DNA of 64,000 bases from Vesta saturnalis (taxonomy: Eukaryota > Arthropoda > Insecta > Coleoptera > Lampyridae). Numbering within the stretch: position 1 is the stretch's first letter; each line of letters begins with the position of its first letter. Below the pieces are notes generated by a model. The model had not been told where the DNA came from. It did not search any database and was given only the letters and a program-made list of their open reading frames with translations. The stretch lies in NCBI GenBank assembly GCA_036346205.1, contig JARFJB010000534.1:6488001-6552000 (forward strand), written 5' to 3'. Position numbers and translations under genes: made by a program. This document shows positions 23,975-36,025 of the stretch, one piece after another.

Positions 23975-25549
23975 GTAAGCGAACTTGATTATTTGTTAGG
24001 GTGAAGCTGTATATTTTCCCGAATTTTGGAATTACTCCTCGATTTTGTCGTTTATTAAATGTTAAGACTTTATAAATTTTTGATCGTGTTGATTTAGATT
24101 TGTTCTGATATACTTTTCGTTCGAAATTGAATAATTAATGACCGTTTGGATCAGTTTTTTTTTTTTTGATATTTAGGATAATAAGTTATCGAAGTATTCT
24201 TTTAGTTTTATTTTCGCATTTTGCCACTTTTATATAAAGTTTAAAATTTTGTTAAAGTTTAGGTGAACTTTGCGTTTGGAATTTTTGGATTAGAATTTTC
24301 AGGGAGAGAGGATTTTATTTTCGAGTGTGCATTATGGTTTCCGCTTAGGCCATTATAAGATCTAGTTCATGACGTTTTCCCGCTATGTATTTAACAGGTG
24401 GCGCCTTTTTGACATTTTCTTTTAACCCTTTTTGACGCTTTTGGGGTTGTGACGAGTGTCCTTTTGCAGCATTGAATAAGAACCCCGCCCACACCACTGA
24501 GTTATGCCGTGCGCGCAATTGCCTTGACGGGCTTGATGCTCTAATGAGTATTTAGCGTGTAACAAGGTACTAGGATCATTAAATGGGAACACATTACGTA
24601 GGGTTTGTAAATCTGTTCGCCTGCCTTGGGAGTTTTGTTCTTTGTTAATATCTAACTAATTAAAAACTTAAGATGGTCGGCATTAGAAAAACAAAAAATA
24701 ACACTAATAACTTTAGAACACATAAACATCGGGAGTTTCTGTTAACAGCAACGAATTTATCGTAAAAATGTCTGAAAGATGTGAAAGTTCTAACTCGGTT
24801 GCGTAAGGGGTTACTAAGTTTTTGAGTAAACTTGAAATCGACAAATTTTATTTTTTCCAAAATATCTCAAAATCGAACGAAGTCAGGATGAATTTGAAAT
24901 AATATTTGAGGCGAGCATTGAATTCCGTATAACATTCCCCATTTAACCGTTGCTCTGGCTCTTCGAATAACCGATATTCCAATGGTGATCATCGAAATGG
25001 AGACACAGTGTATAGGGTGATCAAAGGTCAAATTGTAAGTTTTCACTATCTTAATCAGCATTTGAGCAATAAGAGAGTACGAGACATTTAACTTATACAG
25101 GAAATTTTTCAATTATGGCGTTATAATTGATATTATCATATTGTAGTATCTGATTTGAATTGATTACAGCATGTAAGTGTAAAGTCTGTGGAGTGAGAGA
25201 GTAGAGAGTGGCTCAACTTTACAACACTCTAAAGTGCAGGAAATAATGAAAATTGTTTAATTATTAGGAAACATTTGTGTACGCAAATCAAAATGGTCGT
25301 GAATAATAAATCTATATAAGAAAGTAACAAAATTTTGTAAAGTGTAAGACTGATAAGTTTAAATAAAATAAAATCTACTTAGAAGAGAATATAAGTTTAT
25401 GTATTTACGGTTTTACACATGATAAACTAACTGATACGTAAAAAAGACGAAAAGAAGATGAAAAGTGTCGGAGTATTGGGTGAAGACGTGTTATGCATCA
25501 GCTTCTTGAAGGGGACATTTACGATTTGCGTGTTATTGGATTTCAGTGA
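23975..25549. other. Intergenic or intron, nothing recognised
   Basis: AT-rich with no persuasive frames. If 23924-23974 is an exon this is intronic. Confidence 0.4.
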
Positions 25550-25669
25550 AAATGTCGCCCTTCGAAATCCCAACGGGCGCACAATCCCGCAATCCGCTCT
25601 TTAGAAACTATATTAAAAAGGGCGGGCTGCATTACAAATACTGCTTTATACCACTTATTCTTTTCTAGC
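25550..25669 (+). CDS. Short GC-rich open frame, doubtful
   Basis: Following TTTCAG, an ATG opens 39 codons that start MSPFEIPTGAQSRNPLFRNY and end at TAG. The block is clearly richer in G+C than the flanks and ends in a hydrophobic tail. No homology is recognised. It may be an exon, a relic or chance. Confidence 0.2.
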
Positions 25670-26809
25670 TCGATTCTTGCAATTTTAAGTTTTATCGTTT
25701 TTTATATGTTAATCTTCTTCAATGATAAGTTAAGCAGGATTTAATTTATAGGATTAATGAAAGATAATACAAAAGAAATATAGACCATGATTTATTTTGT
25801 GGTTGTCGTAACATTTCAAACATTTTGATTAATGTTTTTAGTTTTGTCGTGTGACAGGTCGTTGCACTAGATATACGCAAAAATGTCACTAGGTTAAAAT
25901 GAGAACAAAATATACATATATCAAAACAGATGACAAGTTCGTAAATAAATGGCATGATATATAAATTTTCAAATATCATAATAAAAAAAAGCATTCAGAA
26001 ACATTTCCATTGCAATTTTACTAAAATGTGCTAAAAGGCGAGACGCATCCTATTATTAACAGAATTTATTTAACTACTGCATTAACCAACCGTCAAAACG
26101 TCAAATAAATTAAAATTGTTTTCAATACACTTAGATTAGGATCATCATATTGAAACGTCAGTTTAGTGGAAACATCTTGCGTTGACGTGCTGTCCTCATA
26201 AAATACTATTCCATCTTTCGAGTGAGTAAATTAAGAGATATAACACCATATACTTGCAGTTATTACATACAGTTAGGAAAAATAAGAGACGTATAAACAA
26301 CTTCTGTACTCAATTTAACATATTTATTATAAACTGCATTGTGATTTACTATCATTCACAGAGCAGTGTCCCTCGAATGCGTTAAGGTTCTCGTTTACAA
26401 AACAAATTTCTGGTACCCCTTTCTTGAGTTTGTGACCTGCAGGTTCGTGGTCAAACGACCTTACTATTTTGTGGATAAAATAATTATTATAATGCAGTTA
26501 AATTATACAAGTTTTATTCAGAATAATAATATAGAATAAAGAGAATGCTACATATTAATACAAATAAATTTAAAGTGTCCCAGATAAGTCATAATAAAAG
26601 AAAATAATGTAAATAAAATTTAACACTGCTAAAACTTCCGTATCGGGATGGCATTGTCTGGTTTATTCGTCGCCGGTTGCACCCTCTCTGTAAAATATGA
26701 ATTAACAGCAAGTGTAATTTTCTTAATAATGTAATTGTAAAAATATTAATCCTACCAGTAGCGGTCTGTTCTGTGTAGTGGGTTTTGGTGAGGTGAAACA
26801 TGGATATAT
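25670..26809. other. Intergenic, nothing recognised
   Basis: No coding, repeat or RNA signal identified by reading. Confidence 0.5.
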
Positions 26810-27617
26810 AGGTGGATGTACCAGGTGAGTAAATTCAGGCGCCTCGAAAATTTTGTAACTTGAAAAGGGTTATTTTTGCGCAAGGGGTTGATTGTAAAGG
26901 CTGTCTAGATGCGTTATAGATCGATGGTAGGTGGTTTTATGATTCTGAATATGTATAAGGGGCGAGGTAGACGGTAGATATATAAATCAATGTCAGGTGC
27001 TATTTTTGATATTGATAGAAAGGGGTGAATAATTCGGTAGGGGAGAGCTTTGTGACGGTGTGTTTAAGGCTGAAAAGTCGGTCCAGGGGGATATTATAGG
27101 AGAATTAGTATAAGGGAACTTGTTTTCAGGGCCGAAACCAACGGTCACTTTATAGGGGGGTAATTAGGTGTTTTGGGGTCGTTGATTCGCAGAGAAGTAG
27201 CTACCTGTTCTGGGCAGGACCTCCGGTGAAACAGCTACGTCGAGGGTGACAATTCAGAAGCCCATTTCGGTGTCGGACTGCCAAAATGCTAGTTCTAGTT
27301 GTAACCTGACTTAAAATATGTTTCCTCCTTTGTGTAGGAGATTGATAATTATTTCCAGAGGATTTAAAAGGACGTAGTACTTAATAATACGGGGCAAAGC
27401 TTCCGTAAAATTAAGTGCAACGTACTTTAGACACGCTTATACACTGAACTCGGTGCTAGAAAGAGCCAGGAAGTTCGGTATAAATGTGCCTGCGATGAGG
27501 GTGGTTGTAGGCACTGGAGGTGAATAAAGGTAGATGATGTACATTGGTGGGTGCTGGTGGATGTTTATTTGTTAGGCACGCATTTGTTTATTAAATCAAT
27601 GGTCTAATGATACTGAT
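26810..27617. repeat. G/T-rich degenerate minisatellite-like region, left side
   Basis: Strong strand asymmetry with many GGTGGATG, GTAGGTGG and GGTAGAT-like words. The same character returns at 31475-31800 on the far side of the hAT element, so the hAT probably inserted into one region. No clean period could be assigned on this side. Confidence 0.45.
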
Positions 27618-27808
27618 CAGTAGAGAGCGGATAGTTAGGAAAGAAAAACCCATAAAAAAAGCAGGCAAAAAGGCAACAAAAACAGTCAAAAAAGGCAAGG
27701 AAAAAGGCAAAATTTAAATTCGAAAAAGGCACACAATTGTTTGAAATAATTTAATAACTACTTACGTAAAATGAATTTACAAATAAAAAAATAAAAATAT
27801 CAAAACAT

Positions 27809-28800
27809 TTAATCTACGTTAACATTATTATTCCAGGCTGTAATTAAGTACTGTTCCGTATGGTCAGGTAACAAATTTGCCCTGGTATTGCTGACAATTT
27901 GCTTGTATGTCGAAAAAGATCTCTCGACATCACAGGATGTAATGGGGGCATATTTAATTGCAGCGACTTCTTGAGGGCTTGCATCCAAGCTAATGGCCTC
28001 TTCTCCTTTATGTACATTTACAATCTCCTTTATTATGTGAAGATTTGGATTCTTTTGTAATACAGATAATATCTTTTCATTTACTTTTATCCCACTAGCA
28101 CCAGGTACCCGTGCGATTTCATTTACCACATCGTCCACTATCCATAACGCTTCCACTAACGCGAGGTTCCTTGCTTCGAGTTTCTTTATAGTTTCGAGTA
28201 GGTAGCAGAAATGGGTGTTTATATACATTATACCTCGACGGACGTTTTCATCTTCAAAACTCTCTTGAGCTTTTTGTATAGCAGCAGCCGTTGAAGGGTG
28301 AAATGAATTCACTACCTTTAAATTATCATATCATTTTTGCAGAATTCATAACAGATTTTGCAAACATGTGTTTACCTATTGAGTTTCAATGAAGCGCGTA
28401 AAAATTACACGCCTCGATCCAGGTACCCCATCTGATAATCACAGGTTCAGGAGAGAGAGAGAGAGTGAAACAGATGGCAGCTTTTCTTTATACTCAGAAA
28501 CTCGTAATGGTGCTTTTACAAATACCTGCAATTTTTAAATCGTAATGGCAGCACACAGACAATGTAATGTTTACCTTCTTCACGGAAGAAATTAATTTAT
28601 TTACAGCACTAAATTCCTTGCGAATGCATTCCCACACTCTGTGCAGTGCGTGTGCTAGGCAAGTAACATGCAGTAGTTTAGGGTAGAATACCTTTAGGGC
28701 CCGTGCCGCTTTTAGCATGTAAGGTGCCGCGTCGCTTACTAAAAGCAATATTTTCGATTCAGGTATTTCGTTAGGAAATAAAATACCTAAAACAAAAACT
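27809..28800 (-). pseudogene. hAT transposase remnant (catalytic middle and C-terminal dimerisation domain)
   Basis: Reading from high to low coordinates: FPNEIPESKILLLVSDAAPY, then HVTCLAHALHRVWE (28494-28790), a stretch of noncoding or deleted sequence, then 167 codons (28312-27809) ending YAPITSCDVERSFSTYK, LLPDHTEQYLI and WNNN. The last block is the hAT C-terminal dimerisation region; the D...CxxH part belongs to the catalytic core of the BED/DUF659-like hAT group. The N-terminal zinc finger and first half are missing, cut off at the RTE insertion. Confidence 0.85.
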
Positions 28801-28815
28801 GTATATTAACCAAGT

Positions 28816-29415
28816 ATGATAGACTTAATAGTGTATGATGCACGGCTTAGAAACCTGGTGAAAGACACAAAAGTAATGCGCGGAGCGGAGTGTGGATCGG
28901 ACCACTTTTTGGTTGTATCGAGAGTGTGTTTAGGGCAAAAGTGGGTCTGGAGAAGGAAAGCAAACGTAGTGCGAACGTCCAGAATTAGGGTTGACAAATT
29001 AGTGGGTAATGGTGCGAGAATGAAATACGCAGATGCTGTGAGTAAAGAGTTGAATATGAATGAAACAGTGTGGAACGGACAAATAAAAGACACTGACGTT
29101 GAAAGTGCATGGATAAGCTTGAAAAACTCTGTTGTCAATTGTGCCATGCGAATAAGTGGAAGAGTGATTGTAGGTAGGCAGAAAAAATGTGCTTGGTGGA
29201 ATGAGTCGGTAAAAAAGGCAGTAAGTAAGAAAAAATATGCATACATGGCAATGATTGCTGCAAAAAATGAGACTGAGAAGAAACGATTGTATGAGGTGTA
29301 CAGATTAAGAAACAAAGAAGCGAAGGAGGCAGTGAGAATAAGTAAAGAGGAAGTGATGACTGTGGACGGAGAGAAAATGCAGAATGATTTTGAGGGAAAC
29401 AAAAAACTCTTCTGA
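28816..29415 (+). pseudogene. RTE ORF2: endonuclease end and linker
   Basis: GAECGSDHFLVVS contains the Ser-Asp-His catalytic motif that closes apurinic-type endonuclease domains of non-LTR elements. The following basic, helical linker (KKCAWWNESVKKAVSKKK) leads to the RT. A TGA at 29413 interrupts the frame, which resumes at 29467. Confidence 0.85.
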
Positions 29416-29466
29416 AAATGGGTCAAAAATACAAAATGTGGCCCAAAATAGAACACTGCAGGAGTT

Positions 29467-31153
29467 ATGAATGCTGGAAACGAAATAGTATGGGACGATT
29501 GTGAAGTGAGGGAATGCTGGCAAGAATATTTTGGAAAGCTGTACAGTAATCAGGAAAGTAAGACTGAAGGGTTACATAAGGAGAATATAGAAGAAATGAT
29601 GAATGAAACTGAGAAGGATATTGGAATAAATGAGGTAGAGAAAACGGTAGGAAGGTTGAAAAACGGCAAGGAAGCAGGCGTAGATGAAATCACTGGTGAA
29701 ATGCTCAAGTATGGTGGTGCAAAGCTTATACGAAGATTGCGTGAATTATTCAATGTATGCCTTATGTGTGGAAAAGTGCCAAGTGATTGGAAGAGCACGA
29801 TCATTGTACCATTGTATAAGGGTAAGGGGAACAAAAGTGATTGTAAGAACTACAGAGGAATAAGCTTGCTCAGCGTACCTGGTAAAGTATTTGGAAGAAT
29901 ACTGATTGATAGAGTACGAGAAACTACACAAACTAAGATGTGGGATGTACCAGGTGGCTTCATGCCAGGGAGAGGATGTGTCGATCAGATGGTTGCTCTC
30001 CAGCAGGTGATCGAAAAGTGTTTAAAAGTAAAAAGGAAGTTGTACTGTGCGTTTGTAGATCTGGAGAATGCATATGACAGAGTGAATAGGGAGAAGCTGT
30101 GGGAAATATTAAATGAATATGGCGTAAATAAAGGTCTAATAAATGGAATAAGGGCAGTATACAACGGTAGTCGGGCATGTGTTAGGGTGAGGCGACGTGT
30201 GAGTGAATACTTCAATATTGAGCAATGAGTGTGACAAAGCTGTGTGATGTCACCATGGTTGTTCAATGTATACATGGATAAATGTCTTAGACAAGCATAT
30301 ACCGATACAAATGGTGTAATGGTTGGTGACGTAAATGTACGACTTCTGGTGTGTGCAGATGACACAGTCTTATTAAGTGACAGTGCGGATGAGCTGCAAT
30401 CCGCTCTGAGGAAGTTTGATACAGTCTGTGAGATCAAGGACCTAAAGGTAAACGTGAAGAAAACTAAGATTGTGGTGTTCAATCGGGAAGGTGGAAAAGA
30501 GAGTAGAGTATTTACTCTGCAAGATAAAATTGTGGAGCAACTGGACGAGCTGGTATATTTCGGTAGAATGTTTACTGCAGATGGTACAATTGAGAGCGAG
30601 TTTGGACGAAGGGTCAATGCTGGAAGGAAAGTGATTGGAAGTATGTGGACGATAATGAGAAATGAAAGCATCAGCCTAGCTGCGAAACGAGCAATCTATA
30701 ATGGCGTATTCGTCCCGTCAGTACTGTATGGAAGTGAGACATGGGTATGTCAAAAAAAGCACGAAAAAAAAAATAAATGCCGCGGGTATGAGATTTCTGA
30801 GAAGCGCATGTGGTAAAACGAGAAGGGACAAGATAAAAAATGAATGCATAATGACGGAGTGTGGTGAGGAAAAGACGATGATGGATAGATATAAAAGTTG
30901 TACATTACGTTGGTTTGGTCACATTGAGAGAATGTACAACGCAAGATTAACGAAACAAATATATGTGGGTGAGGTTACGGGAAAGGCCGGCCCTGGTAGG
31001 CCGCGTAAAACTTGGCTGAATGTAGTAGAATCTATGATAAAGGAAAGAAAGATAAGCAGTTTTAAAAACAAAAGGGCATGTCAGAGACTATGTATGAATC
31101 TTGTGGAAGCTAGGGAGGTATGCGGAGATAGGAAAGCATGGGGAAGATTGTGA
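29467..31153 (+). pseudogene. RTE ORF2: reverse transcriptase and C-terminal domain
   Basis: RT motifs in order: GKEAGVDEITGEML, SDWKSTIIVPLYKGKG, NYRGISLLSVPGKVF, FVDLENAYDRVNR (first catalytic Asp), and LLVCADDTVLLSDS (paired Asps at 30358-30363). The C-terminal region has YGSETWVC, RWFGHIERM and GRPRKTW, the usual RTE ending. Breaks are a stop at 30226 and a frameshift near 30765 in a poly-A run; otherwise the frame is well kept. Confidence 0.9.
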
Positions 31154-31474
31154 ATGAAAAATAAATAAGAGGCAGGGATTGTTTTGGCTACCCCGCAAGG
31201 GAATGGCGTGAAGGTTAAGTTAAGTTTATTTTTTACGGTTCACTTAAAACCACATTTTTTCAATTTTATTAAAAAAAAAATCGACAAAAAGGCAAAATCC
31301 CAAAATTTCTTTAAAAGGCAAAAACCGCCAAAAACATCAAAAAAGGCAAAAAAGGCAAAGTAAAAATTGCATGTTTGGAGTCGTCATGTCTTAAAACTTA
31401 TAGAAATTCAACTTTGCCTTTAATATCCTCATTAATTCAAAAAAGGCATTTGCCTAACTATCCGCTCCCTACTG

Positions 31475-31800
31475 GTCAGGGTGCTGGAGGTAAACAAGGT
31501 ATATGTATAAATGTAATAATTGTGGGCAGGTAAATAAGTAAATGGTTGTGTCTGGTCTGGTAAAATGAGTAATAATACGGATATGAGAGGGTGTTTATGT
31601 ATGGTCTGATAAATAAGTAAGAGTAAGTACGAATAAGTGCAAATAAGTCTGCATCTGGCTTGGTAGATAAGTGAGAATAGGTAAATAAGTGAAATAAGTG
31701 TCTGGGTCTGCTAGAATAAATAAGGACAAGTGAATTGGGACGGTAGGTGGTCTGGTATATATAGGGGAAATCCAGAGAGTGGTAATAGGAATAGCAACTG
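31475..31800 (+). repeat. Degenerate GTAAATAAGT / TCTGGTCTGG minisatellite
   Basis: Units of roughly 30-50 bp combine GGTAAATAAGTGAA-like words with TGGTCTGGTA-like words, repeated at least five times between 31525 and 31760. It continues the G/T-rich region left of the hAT. Confidence 0.6.
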
Positions 31801-32239
31801 ATAACATTTTTAAATAATCATAATGCAGTTGTGGAAGTAACTAGTAAATATGGTTTGATAGGAATTATTTTCTAGGAAAAGGAAAATTTTATGCAAGGAT
31901 TTTTAGGATCGTTACAAGGGTGACTTAGGCAACAAATATACCACGTCGAATGTAAACGACGCTTCGTGTTTTACAGGAAAAAGTGTAATGTAATAATTAC
32001 ACCGATAAGACTAAAATCTGACTACATATTTTAATTAAAACCGAAATGTAAAAATGTTGTTTGATAATAGAGTTCACAGATTCATTAATTTACGACCATC
32101 CGTAAATAAAATGATTAATAATAAGATCATGAACATTACACATACAGCAAAACGATAACGGTCGACTTGGTCCACTCAGGGTAGGGTTTGACCAATTGTA
32201 CGTGTGGCTAGGTATTCGTATAATAAAACTACTATAAAT
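31801..32239. other. Intergenic, nothing recognised
   Basis: AT-rich flank between the minisatellite and the next IS630 element. Confidence 0.5.
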
Positions 32240-32381
32240 GTTTTAGACGATAAAATCACTTATGTTAAAATTTCGAAAATTTCCTCCTTACGAAATTATG
32301 GTCATCTAAAATATTGTAATGGAGGCATCTTTGCAGATCAAATTTTGAAATAGGTATCCAGGTAAAGATAGTATATTTATT

Positions 32382-32925
32382 ATAATGCCCAGCAATCAAG
32401 TAGATGTGATTAAATTGCTTGGAGTTTGTAATAATAACGTTCGTGCTGCAACGTTTTCGTACTAGGCGACACCCTGGTCATAAAACAATAAGTGCTGTTG
32501 AAGTTCGTCTACATGAAACTGGATGTTTGATTCCTAAAATTATTCATTTTGGCCGCCCTAGACAGCTAATAGAAACAAATGAAGACCTTTTAAAGAAATT
32601 ATTGTGGAATGATGAGGCCCCTTTTCATCAACAGGATGTATTTAACCAGCATAACTTGCATAGCTGGAATTACGAAAATCCACACAATGTGTAATGTGTG
32701 GAATGGCCTTTGGGCAATGACATAATAGGACCACATTTTCTACCTGGAATATTAAGAAGAGGATTACGCAAATTTTTGTGTAAGTACTTTACCTACCCTT
32801 ATGGAAGCTATTCCTTTATTGCAATGTCAAACTATTGTGTATCAATATGATGGAACGCCAGCTAATTATTTTCAAAATGTTCGAGAGGTATTAAATCGGT
32901 GATTTCTCGATAAATGAATCGGTCG
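32382..32925 (+). pseudogene. IS630 transposase, N-terminal and middle part
   Basis: From ATG near 32384 it reads MPSNQVDVIKLLGVCNNN, then VEVRLHETGCLIPK with a large gap, then LLWNDEAPFHQQDVFNQHN, which holds the first catalytic Asp. NDIIGPHFLPG and DGTPANYFQNV (second Asp region) follow in other frames. A deletion between the first HTH and the catalytic domain plus several stops make this dead. Confidence 0.75.
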
Positions 32926-33140
32926 CTTGAGTAGCGGATAGACACTCTTCTATGATCCCAATGGAAGACCGGTCTATTTCAGGGAAGTGCCCTGCCCACG
33001 CGAGCCATGCTCTCTCTTTCATCTCCCAAAAACCAAGAGGCATGTCCCAAACCCAAAGCTCTCAACAGCACCTCTATTTAATCCTCCCACTTCTATCCGC
33101 CACCCTCTACCAACCCGCATAGGCCAAACTCCCTGTAAAG

Positions 33141-33767
33141 ATGAAAATGTCGATTTCCGAAATAAGTCCCCAGGTAGGTCGAGCAGGAAGCTCTAAATCC
33201 CACATTGACAAGCAATTGCCAATCTGCTCCACGGAATATGGGGGGAGCAAGAAGTCGATTATAAAATCTAGGAAAGTAATATCACTAAAAGTTGCAACCT
33301 ACAATGCGAAGACTCTGCTTTCAGAGGAAAAACTCACAAAAATGGAAATAGAACTGAAGAGCATAAAATGGGATGTGGTGGGAATAAGTGAGGTGAGAAA
33401 ATACGAAGAAAAGCTAGTGACACTTCAATCGGGCCATACATTTTATCATAAAGGTCACGATAACGAATCAATAAGAGTAGTATCCTTCTTCCACAAAAAA
33501 TACTCCAACAAAACTGTATCGATACCAGCAATATCAACTATAGTAGCCTACATAATTTTGCGATTAAATGCTAGATACAACATAAAAATCATACAGCTGT
33601 ACACGCCGACCACTGAACACACTGACGATGAAATATATACATTTTACGAAGACGTATCTATAGCAATGAAAGAAAACAAAACACAGTACACAGTCTTATG
33701 CGGAGATTTCAATGCTAAAATTAGAATAAAATCAGTACCATCTGTAGTCGCACTCGGGAATTTTTGA
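33141..33767 (+). pseudogene. RTE ORF: apurinic-type endonuclease domain
   Basis: KVATYNAKTLLSEEK is the N-terminal AP-endonuclease motif, WDVVGISEVRK holds the catalytic Glu of the xxIQET-like position, and VLCGDFNAKI the Asp-x-Asn motif. This enzyme nicks target DNA to prime reverse transcription. The frame ends at a stop at 33765 and the rest of the domain (IDYFITDKKNIF, about 33910) is in another frame. Confidence 0.85.
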
Positions 33768-34317
33768 AGTCCTGGTAGAAATGAACGCGGAGAAATCATG
33801 CTAAGTTTCCTACTGGAAAACAACCTATTCCAAATGAACAGCTTTTATAACAAAAAATCCAAATGAGATGGGCATGGGAGAGTCCTGATGGCAAGACACA
33901 TAACGAAATTGACTATTTCATCACAGACAAGAAAAACATTTTTAAAGATGTTACTGTGCTACATCGATTCTCAACCGGTAGTGGTAAGAGCCACTCTCAA
34001 GACAAATCCAAAACAAGAACGACGCAGACTGATTAAAAAAGGAGCTGCCAAAACATAGAGGTAGCCAGCAGATACAAACCAGTTTAGTGACCACATTGCA
34101 AAAGCAATAGGTAATAAAACAGAAACAAGCGACAACAAAGAAAGTATCAACAGCTTAAATGAAACTATAATAGACGCAAAAAAAGAAGCACAGAAAAAAT
34201 TCTGCCCAAAAACGGAAAAAATCAGTCAAGAAACACAGACAAAATTAGAGGGCCAGAGAGCACTAAAAAGTAAACCAAATAGACCGACAAAAACTAAGAC
34301 TAAGACAAAACAAAGGC

Positions 34318-35441
34318 ATGAAAGTTCTAAAGAAACAATTAGGGAATGGTAAAAGAGAAATTCTCCAGCTTAAGGTCGAAGAAGGAAATCTTACAGCAAA
34401 CGGAGAAAATTTAATACATATTGTGGATAGATTCTACCAACAGTTATATACGAGCAACCACCCATATCCAGACCGGAATGTACATAACAGAGAGAAAATA
34501 CAAAATCAGGGATCAGAAGACATACCGAACATCACCGAATCAAATATTTACCACGCTCTAAATGAGATGAAAAATAACAGAGTACCTGGGGAGAACGGTA
34601 TTGTAGCTGAAGCATTGAAACCCGGAGGACAAATATTAATACAACAAATAGGAAAACTTTTCAATCTACGCCTGCACAGCCAACAGATCGCTTCAAGATG
34701 GAATGATGCAATAATTATTCTCCTACACAAGAAAAGAGATATTAGCAAGCTTGACCACTTTATACCGATTAGCTTGCTGGATCATCTATACAAGCTATAC
34801 ACCTGCATACTAACGTCTAGATTAGAGACAAAGTTTGATTTCTATCAACCGCGAGAGCAGGCAGGCTTTCGAAACGGATATCGGACAAACGACCTTCTCC
34901 AAAGTCTAAAAACACTAATCGAAAAGACCGTCTAGTACAACATACCTCTAGTACTAATACTCGTAGACTTCCAGAAAGCGTTTGATACGGTAGAAATGCA
35001 TGCAGTATTAGAAGCTTTAAAATAGAGTAGGATAGATTATCAATACACTAACATAATCTATAATATATACAAACAGGCAACAACTACCATAAAATTGCAT
35101 TCGACCACACAAAAAATAGATATCAAACCTGGTGTCAGACAAAGCGATACCATGTCCCCCAAACTATTTACAGCAGTTCTAGAGTGCGCTTTTAAAACCT
35201 TAAACTGGGAGGACAAAGATATAAACATAGACGGCGAAAAATTTGGCAACCTTCGTTTCGCCGATGATACAGTTTTGATTACAGATGATTTGTGAGAAAG
35301 TAATGTAATGCTACAAGAATTAACAAATGCATCAGAAATGGTGGGTCTAAGTATAAACTACCGAAAAACAAAAATAATGGCAAACCTAGTTCCCAATGGA
35401 AACATACACGGTGGAGGTACAGATATAGAGCTTGTTGAAAA

Positions 35442-35444
<3 letters not shown>
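34318..35444 (+). pseudogene. RTE ORF: reverse transcriptase
   Basis: Motifs: NRVPGENGIVAEALKPGG, SRWNDAIIILLHKKRD, PISLLDHLYKLYTCIL, LILVDFQKAFDTVEM (first Asp, 34960-35000), GVRQSDTMSPKLF, and LRFADDTVLITDD (paired Asps near 35260). Stops at 34933, 35022 and 35293 divide it. Motif GVRQSDT retains the usual priming loop except for Gly-Asp replaced by Ser-Asp. Confidence 0.85.

Positions 35445-35533
<89 letters not shown>
35445..35533. repeat. TA microsatellite inside an RTE coding region
   Basis: About 44 TA units lie between RT and the C-terminal domain of the RTE. It must have arisen or been inserted after the element did, because it breaks the protein. Confidence 0.95.
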
Positions 35534-35534
<1 letters not shown>

Positions 35535-35595
35535 TTGGAGCACGAAATAAAAACAAAACATCAATAAGAAAACTAAGCATTACACAACAGAGGAT

Positions 35596-35924
35596 GGAAA
35601 TATCGATGTTGGGGATAACACTAAACGATAGAGTGAAAAACGAGGAGATAAGTAGAAGAACAGGAGTTGAATACATAATAGAAAGGATAGGTAGACTAAA
35701 CTGGAGATGGGCCGGCCATGTGGCAAGACAAATAGATGGGAGGTGGACGAAGAAAATCATGGAAAGACCGATGTTGGGGATAACACTAAACGATAGAATG
35801 AAAAACAAGGAGATAAGTAGAAGAACGGTAGTTGAAGACATAATAAAAGCATAGCTAGACTAAAGTGGAGATGGGCCGGCCATGTGGCAAGACATAGAGA
35901 TGGGAGGTGGACGAAGAAAATCAT
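35596..35924 (+). repeat. 165 bp tandem duplication of the RTE C-terminal region
   Basis: The unit 35596-35760 (GATGTTGGGGATAACACTAA ... GGTGGACGAAGAAAATCAT) is repeated at 35761-35924 with a few differences. Both copies encode MLGITLNDR and, further on, RWAGHVAR in alternative frames, so one C-terminal segment has been duplicated. Confidence 0.9.
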
Positions 35925-36025
35925 TCAATGGAGACCAAGAGCTAAGAAGAGAAATCCAGGAAGACCATCCACCCGTTGGACTGATGATTTAAAGTAGATC
36001 CCAACAAACCGGGTTGCAACTGCTC

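Larger units (their letters stand above)
28807..31226 (+). mobile_element. RTE-like non-LTR retrotransposon, 5'-truncated, inside the hAT
   Basis: It starts within the endonuclease C-terminus and runs through reverse transcriptase to a C-terminal domain, ending with an AT-rich tail and GTTAAGTTAAG, a tail style of RTE-type elements. 5' truncation is expected from target-primed reverse transcription. hAT transposase sequence stops exactly at its left border. A related, inverted copy lies at 50345-51840. Confidence 0.85.
27618..31474 (-). mobile_element. hAT DNA transposon, interrupted by an RTE element
   Basis: Ends are inverted: CAGTAGAGAGCGGATAG at 27618 and, on the other strand, CAGTAGGGAGCGGATAG ending at 31474, typical hAT termini. 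The flanking 8-mers (ATACTGAT, GTCAGGGT) do not match, so the expected 8 bp duplication is lost or one flank was rearranged. Both subterminal regions carry repeated AAAAGGCAA words (27660-27740, 31280-31370), probably transposase-binding repeats. The transposase is on the minus strand and lacks its N-terminus. Confidence 0.85.

Noticed and set aside
28806..30944. Long minus-strand frames rich in Ser/Phe/Leu
   Set aside because: They are antisense shadows of the RTE ORF2, which has clear motifs on the plus strand.
31525..31770. CRISPR-like or ordered satellite array
   Set aside because: Units vary in length and sequence; a eukaryotic degenerate minisatellite is sufficient.
35358..35854. Open frames of alternating Ile-Tyr on both strands
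   Set aside because: Translations of the TA microsatellite; same for those at 17416-17598 and 40304-40624.
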